From positions 20,941,665 to 21,005,664 of the forward strand of contig CM119269.1 in NCBI GenBank assembly GCA_051294375.1: DNA of 64,000 bases. Direction: 5' to 3'. Of this stretch, positions 1 through 12,460 are shown in pieces (position 1 is the first letter of the stretch; each line of letters starts with the position of its first letter). The notes below the pieces were generated by a model, which searched no databases, had not been told where the DNA came from, and saw nothing but the letters and a program-made list of their open reading frames with translations. The stretch is from Paraspadella gotoi (Eukaryota; Chaetognatha). The translations under genes were made by a program, and so were the position numbers.

Positions 1-416
1 TGGGAAAAATATTTCTAAATTATATATTTCAATGTCAAAACATAATCATAAAAAAATTACTATATATGTATATGAAGGCCTATATTCAGTAGATAAGTCC
101 TTTTAATATAAAAATTTTCCTTCAATCATTTGGCATAGTTTATAATTTTTTTTAAATTTAAATTATTTGAAAAAAAATTAAAGAATATTTTAATAATTAA
201 TAATTAATTACAAATAAACTATTAAACATAAAATAAAGGTTAAGGACTCAAACGAAAGGAATTGTTTATAGATTATGGAAAATATATAATATTTTCAATT
301 TTTAAAAATTTACAACCATTTTTAATTTTTTTATTTTACTTTATTGATTTTGTATAGCTAATTTTTAAAATTAATTTATAAAAAAACTCTCATTAGGAAA
401 TATTTGATTGCCTTTT
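1..416. other. AT-rich flank, no gene seen
   Basis: Strongly AT-rich DNA outside the first palindrome. I see no coding potential, no RNA gene and no clear repeat in it. Confidence 0.6.
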
Positions 417-472
417 TTTTGTGTATTCTTGTGCACTTCGTGCCGATTAAATCGATGTAAAAACAAACCGTT

Positions 473-672
473 GAAGAGACAGTAATTATTGTTGTGTTAG
501 TGACAGAACCATTCAATATAAGCAGTGTTACTGGCGGGTTAAGCGCCCTGTCCCTCTTAAATGCTAAGGGACTAGCGGGCTAGAACCCCGGACCTTTGGG
601 TTTGGAGGCGAATGACTTGCCTCTGGCACCAATGGCCGCTGAAGAACGGTTGGTGGATTTTAGTCCACCATA
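473..672 (-). mobile_element. SINE-like element family A, copy 1
   Basis: Read on the minus strand it carries a tRNA-like head: an A-box-like tggtgccagagg, a stem-like gaggcaagtcattcgcctc, and a B-box-like ggttctagccc (consensus GGTTCRANNCC). It ends in a 7-bp hairpin (tggtgga / tccacca). Two other copies lie at 8061-8258 and 8568-8796. I infer a Pol III-derived SINE; no long A tail is visible. Confidence 0.6.
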
Positions 673-1046
673 CCGCTTCCATACATTTAACTATAAAATA
701 AATCTTAATTTTTTATTTTCATGATCTTTAATAAACACATTAACAATATTTATACCGGACTTCTGTTAGTTTGTAACCTGTTCCGCCTTAATAATTAGGT
801 TAGGGAGTCAAACAATTCTGTCGGAAAGGTTTTAATAAACAACATTAACATTTGACAATCTTTTAGTTATATAAAGATTGGACATTCGGTCATTTAACGA
901 TAATAGATTTTGGATATGAAATTTAATGTAGACATCAAGTCGGGGAATATTTTTTTTTCATCGGCGAGAAGTTTAAACCAAAATTATCCCATTTGATTGA
1001 GACAGCATGGGATTTTACTTAACCTCGTTGGCTGAGAGCAAAAGTG

Positions 1047-1110
1047 TCTGTGTGTGTGTGAGAGAGAGAAAGAGAGAGAAAGAGAGAGAAAGGGAGAGAA
1101 AGAGAGAGAT
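1047..1110. repeat. (GT)n-(GAGAGAAA)n microsatellite
   Basis: A short GT run passes into an imperfect gagagaaa array. The mirrored copy is at about 7628-7682 in the other arm. Confidence 0.9.
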
Positions 1111-1909
1111 GACGATGATAAAATACTGCTAAAAACGCCCGGGATGAGGAGAAACTGCCCTTAGGCGATCCTTTTTTGCGGGTACCCCTCGAGTTTTTAA
1201 CGCTAAATGACCCCGGCGGGGTCTTACCGATTAACTCTATACTTATAAACTATCGATTTGTAAAAGTACCAAAGTACTTTTAAAAAAAAGACCAGGGTAG
1301 CCTAACATAAAGAAAATGCACATAATACACATAATACGTTTATAATACGTTTATTGAATCAACGGAAACCAGTGGCTGCGCCAATACATGTAAATCACTT
1401 TCAAGGTCTTAAACTGAACTGTTACTGCGGCACAAATAACATTTTGCTACTTGCAAAAATATTTTGTAAATCAAAATAATATTTTTTTTGTTTCAATATA
1501 TTATATAATTATATGATTAAAATGTTTTTGATCAATTATCAATTATCGCCCGAAAAACGGTTGAGAAATTTGGTCGTTAAATTTTTTTTTTTACCCGTTA
1601 ATAATAAATATAAATAATAATAATAATATATAAATAATAATAATAAATTCGACCTCGAGTATCGTAATTGACGAAGGGAATAAAATGAAAAAAGAAAGCG
1701 AAGGCCGATAGGAGCCGCCGAAAGGTAAAGGGTAGCGGGTCGATAGGAGCAATGGCGAAATGGATTAAAGAGAGCCTTCCCCTTGCGGTTTCGATCATCC
1801 GACTCGGATAAAAAAAAAAAACTAATTTCAAAGAATTTGTCGCGTGAAAAAAAAAAATACTAATTATCTCTGAAAATCTCGTTAAGGCGAGAGGTTTTTG
1901 CAAGAAAAA

Positions 1910-1911
<2 letters not shown>

Positions 1912-1964
<53 letters not shown>
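1912..1964. repeat. (GA)n microsatellite
   Basis: Uninterrupted GA dinucleotide tract of about 26 units, mirrored as a TC tract at 6777-6823. Confidence 0.95.
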
Positions 1965-1967
<3 letters not shown>

Positions 1968-2465
1968 AAATCCCTTTCAAAACCCTATGACAGTCCAATT
2001 TTTTCCTCCCGATTCCAAGCGGAAAGTCGTTATTTTTTTTTCCGACTTAGCGAGTTAAGCGCCCAATCTATCGCGCTCATTCGATTCGAAATGACAAAGG
2101 ATAATGAGACTGACGAATTTTCTAAAAAAAAATAATTCACGGAAAATCTGCGCAGCCGCTGCCGAATTAGCTGTAAAAGGAGGGCGGGAGGAGGGGCGGT
2201 CGGAGAGGCTCGTTGAAAATTATTGTGACCCGTTGTCAGGTCGTCGAGAAAAAAAAAAGGAATTTAGCGTTGACATGGAGACGGGCGTCCAATCGAGAGC
2301 CGTCGCCCCTGACACCGACGAATCGGGCGGCGCCGAAGCAGCGTTCCGATATCCGACGAAATCCGACGCCGAAATTAAATTATCTCCACGGCTGAGATAA
2401 GGAGGAAACTGGGAGGAGGGTGAGGCCGAGTGGGAGAAGGTTTGGATCAAGAGTAAAAAAAAAAG

Positions 2466-2755
2466 GGCCTTATTTTCCTGGAACGCCAAATTTCGTCTAA
2501 AATTCGGAATAATAACATTTTTTTTAGGATTAAAAATTAGGTTAGAGGTTTGGGTAGAGATTAAAGATTAGGGTTTAAGGTTAGCGGTAAGGGTTAATTA
2601 TTACTGATGAATATTTTTGGTTTGCGTTAAGCATTAGGATTATAGGGGTTAGGAATTGGGTAATAAGTTTGTCAATAGATTTAAATTAAATTCAGGGTTA
2701 AAATTAAGTTCAGGAATTAAGAATCTGAAATGAGGCACCATTGGAAAAGAGAGCC
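2466..2755 (+). mobile_element. MITE-like element, copy 1
   Basis: A non-coding element of about 290 bp with imperfect terminal inverted repeats of about 28 bp. The left end reads ggccttattttcctggaacg and the right end in reverse complement reads ggctctcttttccaatggtg. The interior holds degenerate TTAGG/GGTTA-like runs. The same ends recur at 6013-6281 (the other palindrome arm) and independently at 22545-22884. No transposase is seen, so it would be non-autonomous. No target-site duplication was obvious. Confidence 0.7.
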
Positions 2756-4352
2756 GAAAAGTAAACGACACCATGAACTATTAATGAAAAACAAAGGGAG
2801 AAAAGGAAGACCTGGAATCCAGTCATACCTTGATATTTAAGGGGATGAGAGAATAAAGAAGAAAAGAGGGGAAACTTATAAGAAAGATTCAAAAGGAGAA
2901 TATTGGCTAAGGAGAACAGGAAGCTCTAGAAATGATACTTAAGAAAAAAAAGTAAGAGCCCTCTAGAAAAGGAAAAAGACGTAGAACACATGGCGAGGGC
3001 GGGAAACCAAAGCCAAAAAGTTTAATTTGAGAAAAGAGGAGTAAGAAAGGTAACGAGAGGAAGAGAGAGGGGGTAAAAAAAAAGGTGAGACAGGTTACGC
3101 AAGCGGCGCGCAGAAGGTGGTCCTTAACGTAGAGCCGCTCACGGGTCCAGAATCGGGTATGGGGCTTTTAATCCTGTTTTGTTGTACCTTAACATTGGAA
3201 GAGATAGAGGGAAAGAGATCACAAAATAAATTTATTAAAAACATGCTAATTTTATAATTAGTGAACGCTTACTGTCGAATCCTTTGCCTCAACTCTCGGG
3301 GGTTCGGGAGATTTCGACCGAAGGCTCGTAGTGGATGTAAAATCTCGACCCTGGAGGCATAGAAAATAATAAACATTTTCTACACTTACTTTAAAATTAC
3401 TTTTGTCTATTCAAAACTATTTGAACGCTTTAAGCGGCTAGAAATGAAAGGAGGGTGAGACAGAGGGGATAGAAGTCGGATTTTGTAGCTCAATTTTTCC
3501 ATTTCTTGTCGAAAGTCCTGTTCAACTCTCGTTTTAAACCACATTTCTGCATCCTTCTGCAAATCATTTTCGTTGCTTCACTTCAAGCTATCTCCTGTAA
3601 TACATTTGTATTTGCTTTGCCACATCAATTTTTTCGCTCCCTTTGCCACGCTTGACACCTCTTACTTGGCCATTTTTTATTCCCATTCTTTTTTCCCTCC
3701 ACATCCCCTTTTTTTTCTCCCCGCCCACGTCACTGGCGCGCCTGGAGTGACGGGGGCGAAGGCCGCCCCTTTCGACAGCGGGCGTCGCTAAATTCCATTT
3801 TGCGAAAACAAAGGGAATTGGAAAAATCCGAACAGATTTAGCGGGTGGTGAAAAAAAAAGGGGGAGGAAATTGAAGGGTGATTGAATAATGAAATATTGT
3901 GGAACCAGGAAAGAACGTTTAGTTTTCAGAAGTGATCGTCATCTTCCCCCCCAAAAAATTATTTTAATTTAAAAAAAAATAAATAAAAACTAAGGGTAGG
4001 TTAGTGACGTTTTCACCTTGGAAAGGTCGACTTTAAAATCCAATTTTATTTTGAGAAAAAAATCTCAAAATCTCTTTAAGTTTATCGGTCATATTTTCGA
4101 ATCTCCCGTAAAATCGAGTGACTTGAATATCAAGTAAATCAGTTAAATATGACGAAAATTCATAGAGAAAAATAAATAAGAGAAGAGCAAATATAATTAT
4201 CAAAAATTTGAGAAAAAAATGAGAAAAAATATTCCCTTTTTACGAACTTCACTCACCAATTCTTTCCTTTCCTCCTCACCCTCTTTCATTTCTTTTTATT
4301 CCTCGTTCTTTTTTTTTCCCCGACTTCCTTGGCTCGTATTTTTCTTTCTTTC

Positions 4353-4443
4353 CTCTCACGATAAACGTAACTCGAACCGTTCTCTTTTCCTCTGTGAATG
4401 AAAGGAAAAGAAGGGAGAGGAAGAAAGGAAAGGAAAGGAAAGG
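4353..4443. other. Central spacer of palindrome 1
   Basis: About 90 bp of asymmetric sequence (tctcacgataaacgtaactc onward) followed by purine-rich repeats separates the arms. It is short enough for the whole locus to fold into one hairpin if the palindrome is real. Confidence 0.7.
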
Positions 4444-6012
4444 AGGAAGGAAAGAAGAAAAATACGAGCAAGGAAGTCGGGGAAAAAAAAAAGAACGAGG
4501 AATTAAAAAGAAATGAAAGAGGGTGAGGAGGAAAGGAAAGAATTGGTGAGTGAAGTCGTAAAAAGGGAATATTTTTTCTCATTTTTTTTCTCAAATTTTT
4601 GATAATTATATTTCTGTCTTCTCTTATTTATTTTCCTATGAATTTCGTCATATTTAACTGATTTACTTGATATTCAAGTCACTCGATTTTACGGGAGCAT
4701 TCGAAATATGACCGATAAACTTAAAGAAATTTTGAGATTTTTTTCTCAAAATAAAATTGGATTTTAAAGTCGACCTTTCCAAGGTGAAAACGTCACCTAA
4801 CCTACCCTTAGTTTTTATTTATTTTTTTTTAAAGTTAAAATAATTTTTTGGGGGAAGATGACGATCATCTTCTGAAAACTAAACGTTCTTTCCTGGTTCC
4901 ACAATATTTCATTATTCAATCACCCTTCAATTTCCTCCCCTTTTTTTTTCACCACCCGCTAAATCTGTTCGGATTTTTCCAATTCCTTTGTTTTCGCAAA
5001 AATGGAATTTAGCGACGCCCGCTGTCGAAACGGGCGGCCTTCGCCCCGTCACTCCAGGCGCGCCAGGGACGTGGGCGGAGAGAAAAAAAGGGGATGTGAG
5101 GGAAAAAAGAATGGGAATAAAAAATGGCCAAGTAGAGGTGTCAAGCGTGCAAAGGGAGCGAAAAATTGATGTGGCAAAGCAAATACAAATCGTTATTACA
5201 GGAGATAGCTTTGAAGTTGAAGCAACGAAAATGATTTGCAGAAGGATGCAGAAATGTGGTTTAAAACGAAGTTGAACTTTCGACAAGAAATGGAAAAATT
5301 GAGCTACCAAATCCGACTTCTATTCCCTCTGTCTCACCCTCCTTTCATTTCTAGCCGCTTAAAGCGTTCAAATAGTTTTGAATAGACAAAAGTAATTTAA
5401 AGTAAGTGTAGAAAATGTTTATTATTTTTCTATGCTCCAGGGCGAATTTTACATCCACTACGATGCCTTCGTCGAAATCTCCGAACCCCGAGAGTTAGGG
5501 CAAAGGATTCGATAATTATAAAATTAGCATGTTTTTAATAAATTTATTTTGTGATCTCTTTCCCTCTACTCTTCCAATGTTAAGGTACAACAAAACAGGA
5601 TTAAAAGCCCCATACTCGATTCTGGACCCGTGAGCGGCTCTACGTTAAGGACCACCTTCTGCGCGCCGCTTGCGTAACCTGTCTCACCTTTTTTTTACCC
5701 CCTTCTCTTCCTCTCGTTACCTTTTCTTACTCCTCTTTCTCAAATTAAACTTTTTGGCTTTGGTTTCCCGCCGCTCTGCAGTTACGTCTTTTTCCTTTTC
5801 TCGCGACTCTGTGGCAACTCTGACTTTTTTTTTTAGATATCATTTCTAGAGCTTTTTTCTTTTAGCCATATACTACCTTTTGAATCTTTCTTATAATGTT
5901 CCCCTCTTTTCTTCTTTATTCTCTCATCCCCTTAAATATCAAGGTATGACTGGATTCAGTCTTCTTTCTCCCTTTGTTTTTCATTAATAGTTCATGGTGT
6001 CGTTTACTTTTC

Positions 6013-6281
6013 GGCTCTCCTTTTCAATGGTGCCTCATTTCAGATTCTTAATTCCTGAACTTAATTTTAACCCTGAATTTAATTTAAATCTATTGACAAA
6101 CTTATTACCCAATCCTAACCCCTATAATCCTAATGCTTACGCAAACCAAAAATATTCATCAGTAATAATTAACCCTTACCGCTAACCTTAAACCCTAATC
6201 TTTACCCACATATCTAATTCTTTACCCAAACCTTAACCTAATTTTTAATCCGAAATTTGGCGTTCGGGAAAAATAAGGCCC
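6013..6281 (-). mobile_element. MITE-like element, copy 2
   Basis: Mirror copy of the element at 2466-2755, starting ggctctccttttcaatggtg and ending in aaataaggccc. It is part of the palindrome arm, so it does not represent an independent insertion. Confidence 0.7.
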
Positions 6282-6772
6282 TTTTTTTTTTAAACTCTTG
6301 ATCCAAACCTTCTCCCACTCGGCCTCACCCTCCTCCCAGTTTCTCTTATCTCAGCCGTGGAGTAATTTAATTTCGGCTTCGGATTTCGTCGGATATCGGA
6401 ACGCTGCATCGCGCCGCCGATTCGTCGGTGTCAGGGGCGACGGCTCTCTCGATTGGAGCCCGTCTCCATGTCAACGCTAAATTCCTTCTTTTTTTTTCTC
6501 GGCGACCTGACAACGGGTCACAATAATTTCAACGAGCCTCCGCGACCGCCCCTTCCGCCCTCCTTTTACATGCTATTCGGCAGCGGCTGCGCAGATTTTC
6601 CGTGAATTATTTTTTTTTAGAAAATTCGTCAGTCTCATTATCCTTTGTCATTTCGAATCGAATGAGCGCGATAGATTGGGCGCTTACTCGCTAAGTCGGA
6701 AAAAAAAAATAACGACTTTCCGCTTGGAATCGGGAGGAAAAAATTGGACTGTCATAGGTTTTGAAAGGATTT

Positions 6773-6776
<4 letters not shown>

Positions 6777-6823
<47 letters not shown>
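6777..6823. repeat. (TC)n microsatellite
   Basis: TC dinucleotide tract, the mirror of the GA tract at 1912-1964. Confidence 0.95.
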
Positions 6824-6826
<3 letters not shown>

Positions 6827-8060
6827 TTTTTTTTTCGCCAAAAAAACCTCTGCGCCTTTAACGAAATTTCAGAGATAATTAGTATTTTTTTTTTTCCACG
6901 CCGACAAATTCTTTGAATTAGTTTTTTTTTTTTATCCGAGTCGGATGATCGAAAACCGCAAGGGGAAGGCTTCTTTTTAATCCATTTCGCCATTGCTCTA
7001 TCGACGCCGCTCCCTTTACCTTTCGGCGGCTCCTATCGCCTTCGCTTCTTTTTTCATTTATTCCCTTCGTCAATTACGATACTCGAGGAGCGAATTTATA
7101 TATATTATTTATATATTATTATTATTATTATATATTTATTATTAACGGGTAAAAAAAAAATTTAACGACCAATTTCTCAACCGTTTTTCGGGCGATAATT
7201 GATAATTGATCAACCATTTTAATCTAATAATATATAATATATTGAAACAAAAAAATATTATTTTTGATTACAAAATATTTTTGCAAGTAGAAAATGTTAT
7301 TTATTGTGCGCAGTAACAGTTCAGTTTAAGACCTTGAAAGTGATTTACATGTATTGGGCAGCCACTGGTTTCCGTTGATTCAATAAACGTATTATAAACG
7401 TATTATGTGTATTATGTGCATTTTTCTTTTGTTAGGCTCACCTGGTCTTTTTTTTAAAAAGTACTTTCGGTCTTTTACAATCGATAGTTTATAAGTATAA
7501 GGGTTAATCGTAAGACCCCGCCGGGGTAATTTAGCGTTAAAAACTCGAGGGGTACCCGCAAAAAAGGATCGCCTAAGGGCTTTTTCTCCTCATCCCGGGC
7601 GTTTTTAGCAGTATTTTATCATCGTCATCTCTCTCTTTCTCTCCCTTTCTCTCTCTTTCTCTCTCTTCTCTCTCTCACACACAACACAGACACTTTTGCT
7701 CTCAGCCAAACGAGGTTAAGTAAAATCCATGCTGTCTCAATCAAATGGGATATTTTTTGGTTTAAACTTCTCGCCGATGAAAAAAAAATTATTCCCCGAC
7801 TTGATGTCTACATTAAATTTCATATCAAAATCTATTATCGTTAAATGACCGAATGTCCAATCTTATATAACTAAAAGATTGTAAAATGTTAATGTTTGTT
7901 TAAAAACCTTTCCGACTAGATTGTTTGACTCCTAACCTAATTATTAAGGCGGAACAGGTTACAAACTAACAGAGTCCGATATAATATTGTTAATGTGTTT
8001 ATTAAGATCATGAAAATAAAAAATTAAGATTTTATTTTATATTTAAATGTATGGAAGCGG

Positions 8061-8258
8061 TATGGTGGACTAAAATCCACCAACCGTTCTTTCAGCGGCC
8101 ATTTGGTGCCAGAGGCAAGTCATTCGCCTCCAACCAAAGGTCCGGGGTTCTAGCCGCTAGTCCCTTAGCATTTAAGAGGACAGGGCGCTTAACCCGCCAG
8201 TAACACTGCTTATATTGAATGGTTCTGTCACTAACACAACAATAATTACTGTCTCTTC
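8061..8258 (+). mobile_element. SINE-like element family A, copy 2
   Basis: Reverse-complement copy of 473-672 within the right palindrome arm, so its tRNA-like head reads on the plus strand here. Confidence 0.6.
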
Positions 8259-8314
8259 AACGGTTTGTTTTACATCGATTTAATCGGCACGAAGTGCACA
8301 AGAATACACAAAAA

Positions 8315-8567
8315 CCAGTTTGAGCAAACAATGTCGGATCTGCTACAAAATTAATTAATTAAATAATCGATTAATTAATTAATTAATTAATTTAATATTT
8401 AATATATAATTTATATACAGCTTATCATCATCGATGTCCTTAAAATAAAGTAAATGTGACTTATATTTTTTCCACTGGTTGTGGGCGGAAATTGCATCGC
8501 CAGGTTGAGGCATGTCGCCTGAAAGTATTGTTGTTGCTGTTGTGTTTGGAACGTCGGGCTCACCAAT
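8315..8567. other. AT-rich flank of palindrome 1
   Basis: Unique sequence outside the palindrome, including a taattaat-type simple repeat at about 8348-8392. No gene seen. Confidence 0.6.
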
Positions 8568-8796
8568 GAAGAGATAGTAATTTTTGTTATGTGTTAGTGA
8601 CAGAACCGTTCACATGAGCAGTCCCTGAGCTTCGGACAGGCTGTAACACCATGTTACAGCGGGTTAAGCGCCCCGTCCCTCTTAACTGCTAGGCGGCCCA
8701 CGGCTAGAACCCCGGACCTTTGGGTTCGGGAGGCGAATGACTTGCCTCCGGCACCAATGGCCGCTGATGAATGGTTGGTGGATTTAGTCCACCATA
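8568..8796 (-). mobile_element. SINE-like element family A, copy 3
   Basis: An independent and diverged copy of family A outside the palindrome. It keeps the gttagtgacagaaccgttca start, the ggttctagcc B-box-like stretch on the minus strand, and the tggtggattt/agtccacca end. It carries about 30 bp not found in copy 1 (near gagcttcggacaggctgtaa). This divergence shows a dispersed family and not only the palindrome. Confidence 0.65.
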
Positions 8797-8967
8797 ATGA
8801 TACTCCTTAGATTTGTTTAGATAATTGCCAAAACGATGGACGACATCAACACGCGTGGAATATCGAATTCTCCTTCCCCTCGAGTTGCAGAGGGTCGCGA
8901 TCGGGCAGCTTTACACCGTAGCGGAGAGAATGAAGTAGGAATGGATGGAGAAAACAGGGTAAACAGC

Positions 8968-9140
8968 ATAATTTGGACAATTGGTATAATATGGTCAATT
9001 GATTGTAATTTGGTCAAGTGAAATCATAATTTCGGCATCAACTGGCATATATTTGTGCGTCAATCGTAATAATTTGGTCATTGGCATAATTTGGTTAACT
9101 TGCTTAATTTGGTCCACTGACAAAATTAGGACAATTGACA
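8968..9140. repeat. Degenerate tandem repeat, about 20-bp unit
   Basis: The motif ataatttggtcaattg recurs about eight times with substitutions and spacing changes. It is probably an old minisatellite. No coding function is apparent. Confidence 0.6.
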
Positions 9141-9416
9141 TTATGTGCCTTTTGGTTTTTTGTTTTAAACTCTTTTCCACTCCTACGATTCCATCAAAAA
9201 CTTATATCCAGCTTAATCTCATAGTTTCCTACCACACCAAAATTTCATTTTCATTTACTATCCAATTTTTATTCAATTATGAGTAAATATTATAAGTATT
9301 GAATACGAAATTCTTTCCAGAGTGAATTAATATTGCGAGCTACTTGTGTTTTTCGTATTACATCTTATCTGATAACTCATTTCCACTCGGCGACAGATGA
9401 CATTAACGCGAAGGGT

Positions 9417-9690
9417 TAATTAATTAATAAATTAATAACTAATTAATTGATCCAAAATGTTTGTTTTTCGTAACTTTATGACAAAAGCAACGACGATGAT
9501 GCGACGACGACAATAATGCCGATACATTGACTTGATTGCTTGATGATTAAATAATTAATTAATTGATAAATAAATGGATGATTGAATAAAATTAATAGAT
9601 AAATAATTGATTGATATAATAATTAATTGATTGAGCTGATTAATTAATTATTGACTAATTAATAACTAAATGATTAATTAGAGTTTTTTT
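9417..9690. repeat. (TTAA)/(ATTG) AT-rich simple repeat
   Basis: Imperfect runs of taattaat, gattgatt and ataaataa dominate the stretch, interrupted near 9482-9535. No gene is visible. Confidence 0.75.
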
Positions 9691-9879
9691 GCTAAGGTGA
9701 TGGACGGACAGACGGACGGAACGACAATCGTTTTTTTTTTTGGCATAATTTATCCTAATTCGATGTTCTTACATGATATAAGTGAATGCCCGACAAAATT
9801 GAGGGGGGACCGGACAACCGTCTTAGGAGAATTATAGATGAGATCTTGCTGATAAGCAGATCCGACTAAATTTTAATTG

Positions 9880-10105
9880 AGATACTTAACCAGACCTTGT
9901 TCTAACTATTAAAGCAATACGACAAGCACAATGCAAAAACCACTATTGACACGGCACTTAAAAAATTCTGAAAGATTGGCCATTTTGGTTGAAAGTCATA
10001 AGGGCTTCCCTTAAAACGCCCTACTTAGCAACAGTTTAGGGGAATTAGATGTGGATATTTCAATCCCGAAAATCAGTTCAATGGCCGATAGGATAGTAAA
10101 GATGT
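9880..10105 (+). mobile_element. Dispersed repeat family D, copy 1
   Basis: Shares several ordered blocks with 46690-46915: atacttaaccaraccttgtt, ctgaaagattg, then ttttggttraaagtc, then aaaacgccctacttagc, then gaattagatgtg. Same orientation, about 225 bp. The class is unknown and no terminal repeats were recognised. Confidence 0.6.
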
Positions 10106-10395
10106 CCTAGTTAATATTTCTAAATGAGTTCTTCATTTGCTCACTTTAGAATTTTCCTTTCAGCTTAGAAATGAGCTACTAAAGTGCATATTGTTGTTTT
10201 GGGTATGCCCTAATCGACTCGGGCTTGAGTGTACGATTTCACGATTTAAGAATAGGAGTTTTTTCTATACTAATAGCCTTCTTAATAGTATAACATTAAC
10301 CTAATTAGTAGTAATTAACATAATTAAGCCTCTAAAACCGGCGCAGAGCAAATTCAAGTAATGTTGCATTCTTTTTAGTAGCTTTTTGTAAAAGC

Positions 10396-10420
10396 NNNNN
10401 NNNNNNNNNNNNNNNNNNNN
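10396..10420. other. Assembly gap (25 N)
   Basis: Exactly 25 N; three other gaps in the window have the same length. Confidence 0.99.
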
Positions 10421-11486
10421 GGAGACTCAAAAGACTCTCCTGCTGCAGCCGTCGTCGTCGTCATCCGTCTCCAAAGGTAACGCCGCTCCGCAGCCGACGC
10501 ATCTTCCATTTCACCTTTTCATAGTTTTGATAAAAATTAAAGATTTCGAATTCGACCTTCTTTTGAAATTTGACTCTTTTTTTTTTTTTTTTCAAATATA
10601 CAATTTTTTAAAAACCAAAACGGTAATTCAAATTCTGAGTTGCGCCGTGTATGTTCGACACGCATACCATAGACCATATAATAAATTGATGAAGTATTGA
10701 CGAAGTATTCCCTAAGATGTGAGCTTTTTTAACGTAAGTTGGACAGACCGACAGAGAGACAGATAGAGTCAAAGAGAGTAATTTAGTAAATGGTGAATAA
10801 GAAAAAAAAAAACACGCTCACAGAAAAGTAAGAATTTGTAACAGACCAGCTCATCTTTCTTATTTACGAATAACTGTCACTAAACCAATTATGAAATATT
10901 AATCAATCGCCTTGAAACGTCCCTAACTATTAGACCAGCATTCCAAAACTAGGAATCAGTCTGTCATGAATAAAAAAAAAAATTCAAAGAGAAGAAAGTT
11001 AGAAATATACATAATTCATACATGATAATATAATAACTTAATAATATACATACATAATATACATAATTTATTCATAATTTATTTCTGTTGATGTTGACCT
11101 TTGTTGTATTAGATTAAAAAAAGAATTTACCCGGAGGGATAGCTGAGCAACTGAATTGGTCTAGATCCTTTAATATTATTTTTAGTTTAATAAACAATTA
11201 AATAAAAATCAGGTTATTCATTTTAAGGTTTTGAAAACTCATAACCACTCAACCTCATGACCAAAGTAATTTACACACGTCGATTCTTTTTTAAACTATA
11301 TTTTTCTGAAATAATTTCAAAAAATAATCTATTGCGCGTCTGTGAATTAATCTTAAAAACTGGCTCTTTTTTTGGTTGTTTGTTGTTTTTTTGTTGTTGT
11401 TGTTGTTTTTTTTTTTTGCTAAGTCAGACAAATAACTCGGGCCGAGTTGAAGTATAACTCGATTTGGTTACGTGCGGAACACCCCC
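10421..11486. other. AT-rich intergenic DNA, no gene seen
   Basis: Holds a short (GTC)n run near 10451, poly-T runs, and a TTG-rich tract near 11376-11410. No feature beyond low complexity. Confidence 0.5.
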
Positions 11487-11660
11487 CCCCCTTTAACACA
11501 TTAAAAGAAAACGTGTTAAAACTGTCAATTTTCATTTTAAGATTTCGACTATTAAAATCGCTCTCGTCAACATCCTTTGAACTTTGACATTTTTTAACGG
11601 ACGCCGATAATGGCTCATGAGTCATGACGGTTTTCCGATGATGTGAAAAAACGGCTAATA

Positions 11661-11666
11661 GCTCTC

Positions 11667-11704
<38 letters not shown>

Positions 11705-11849
11705 CCTCCCACTCCAGTTCTGGACAACGACTCCTTCTCCATGACCCCAGTCTCTGATGTCACCTCTCACTCTTCGGCCGGTCAACTTCGCCCTCCGCCT
11801 CCCGCCAAACCGGGCACCGCCGCCCATGCCAGGTGGGGGGAAAAGAGAG

Positions 11850-11919
<70 letters not shown>
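11661..11919. repeat. (CT)n and (GA)n tracts in inverted order
   Basis: A CT tract (11661-11702) and a GA tract (11846-11919) enclose about 140 bp and are mutually complementary, so a hairpin is possible. The mirrored version is at about 20000-20240. Confidence 0.85.
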
Positions 11920-11923
<4 letters not shown>

Positions 11924-12343
11924 ACATCTTGCGTTTTCAACCGCAAACGAATTCTGCAAACGAATAAAAAAGTGTTTCGGCAAACGGAGCGCGAGCTTTT
12001 TGTCAATTTCTCGGATGTAATTTTATTAAATAAGTATAGGGCACGATTTTTTGTTTGTTCAAAAATTGTTTGTTGTTAGAATTTTAAACTTTATGGCAAA
12101 ATCAATTTTAACGTAAAAAAAAAGTTTCTCATTTGAAGAAGCAACTCTTTTTCCACTTTCTCTGTCTCACTCTCCCTACTTCACAATACCTCTCTCTCCC
12201 TCGGGGAGTTGGAAGTAAACGCGCTCCACCGCGAGAGCGATCGCTCTTCTCGTTGTCCCGGGTCAGTTTCGTTTTGTTTGTAAACAAAGGACGACGCCGT
12301 CTCTCATGCGAGCTTGGAAACGTGAAGGAGGAAAAGATTAGCG

Positions 12344-12460
<117 letters not shown>

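Larger units (their letters stand above)
417..4352 (+). repeat. Palindrome 1, left arm (about 3.9 kb)
   Basis: The sequence from the outer edge (tgtattcttgtgcacttcg at 422) inward is repeated in reverse complement up to 8314. Landmarks on both arms occur in mirror order: SINE-like element, (GA)n tract, MITE-like element, the GC-rich block near 3740, and the cgacttccttggctcg motif at 4321 against 4481. Differences between the arms are mostly single-base indels. No convincing gene lies in the arm; the longest ORFs are low-complexity. It is either a real inverted duplication or a long-read hairpin artefact. Confidence 0.9.
4444..8314 (-). repeat. Palindrome 1, right arm
   Basis: Reverse complement of 417-4352, ending at 8314 (cacgaagtgcacaagaatac region). 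Scattered one-base insertions and deletions separate it from the left arm. ORFs inside it differ between arms and are not conserved, which argues against coding function. Confidence 0.9.

Noticed and set aside
2520-2620. Telomeric repeat tract (ttagggttt, ggttagcgg)
   Set aside because: Irregular and bounded by the MITE-like ends; also present inside copy 3, so it is part of the element.
3290-3360. Exon-like minus-strand frame with FYIHYEPSVEIS and its mirror near 5440-5515 (FYIHYDAFVEIS)
   Set aside because: The frame shifts between the two palindrome arms and ends in different residues; no splice context or family match.
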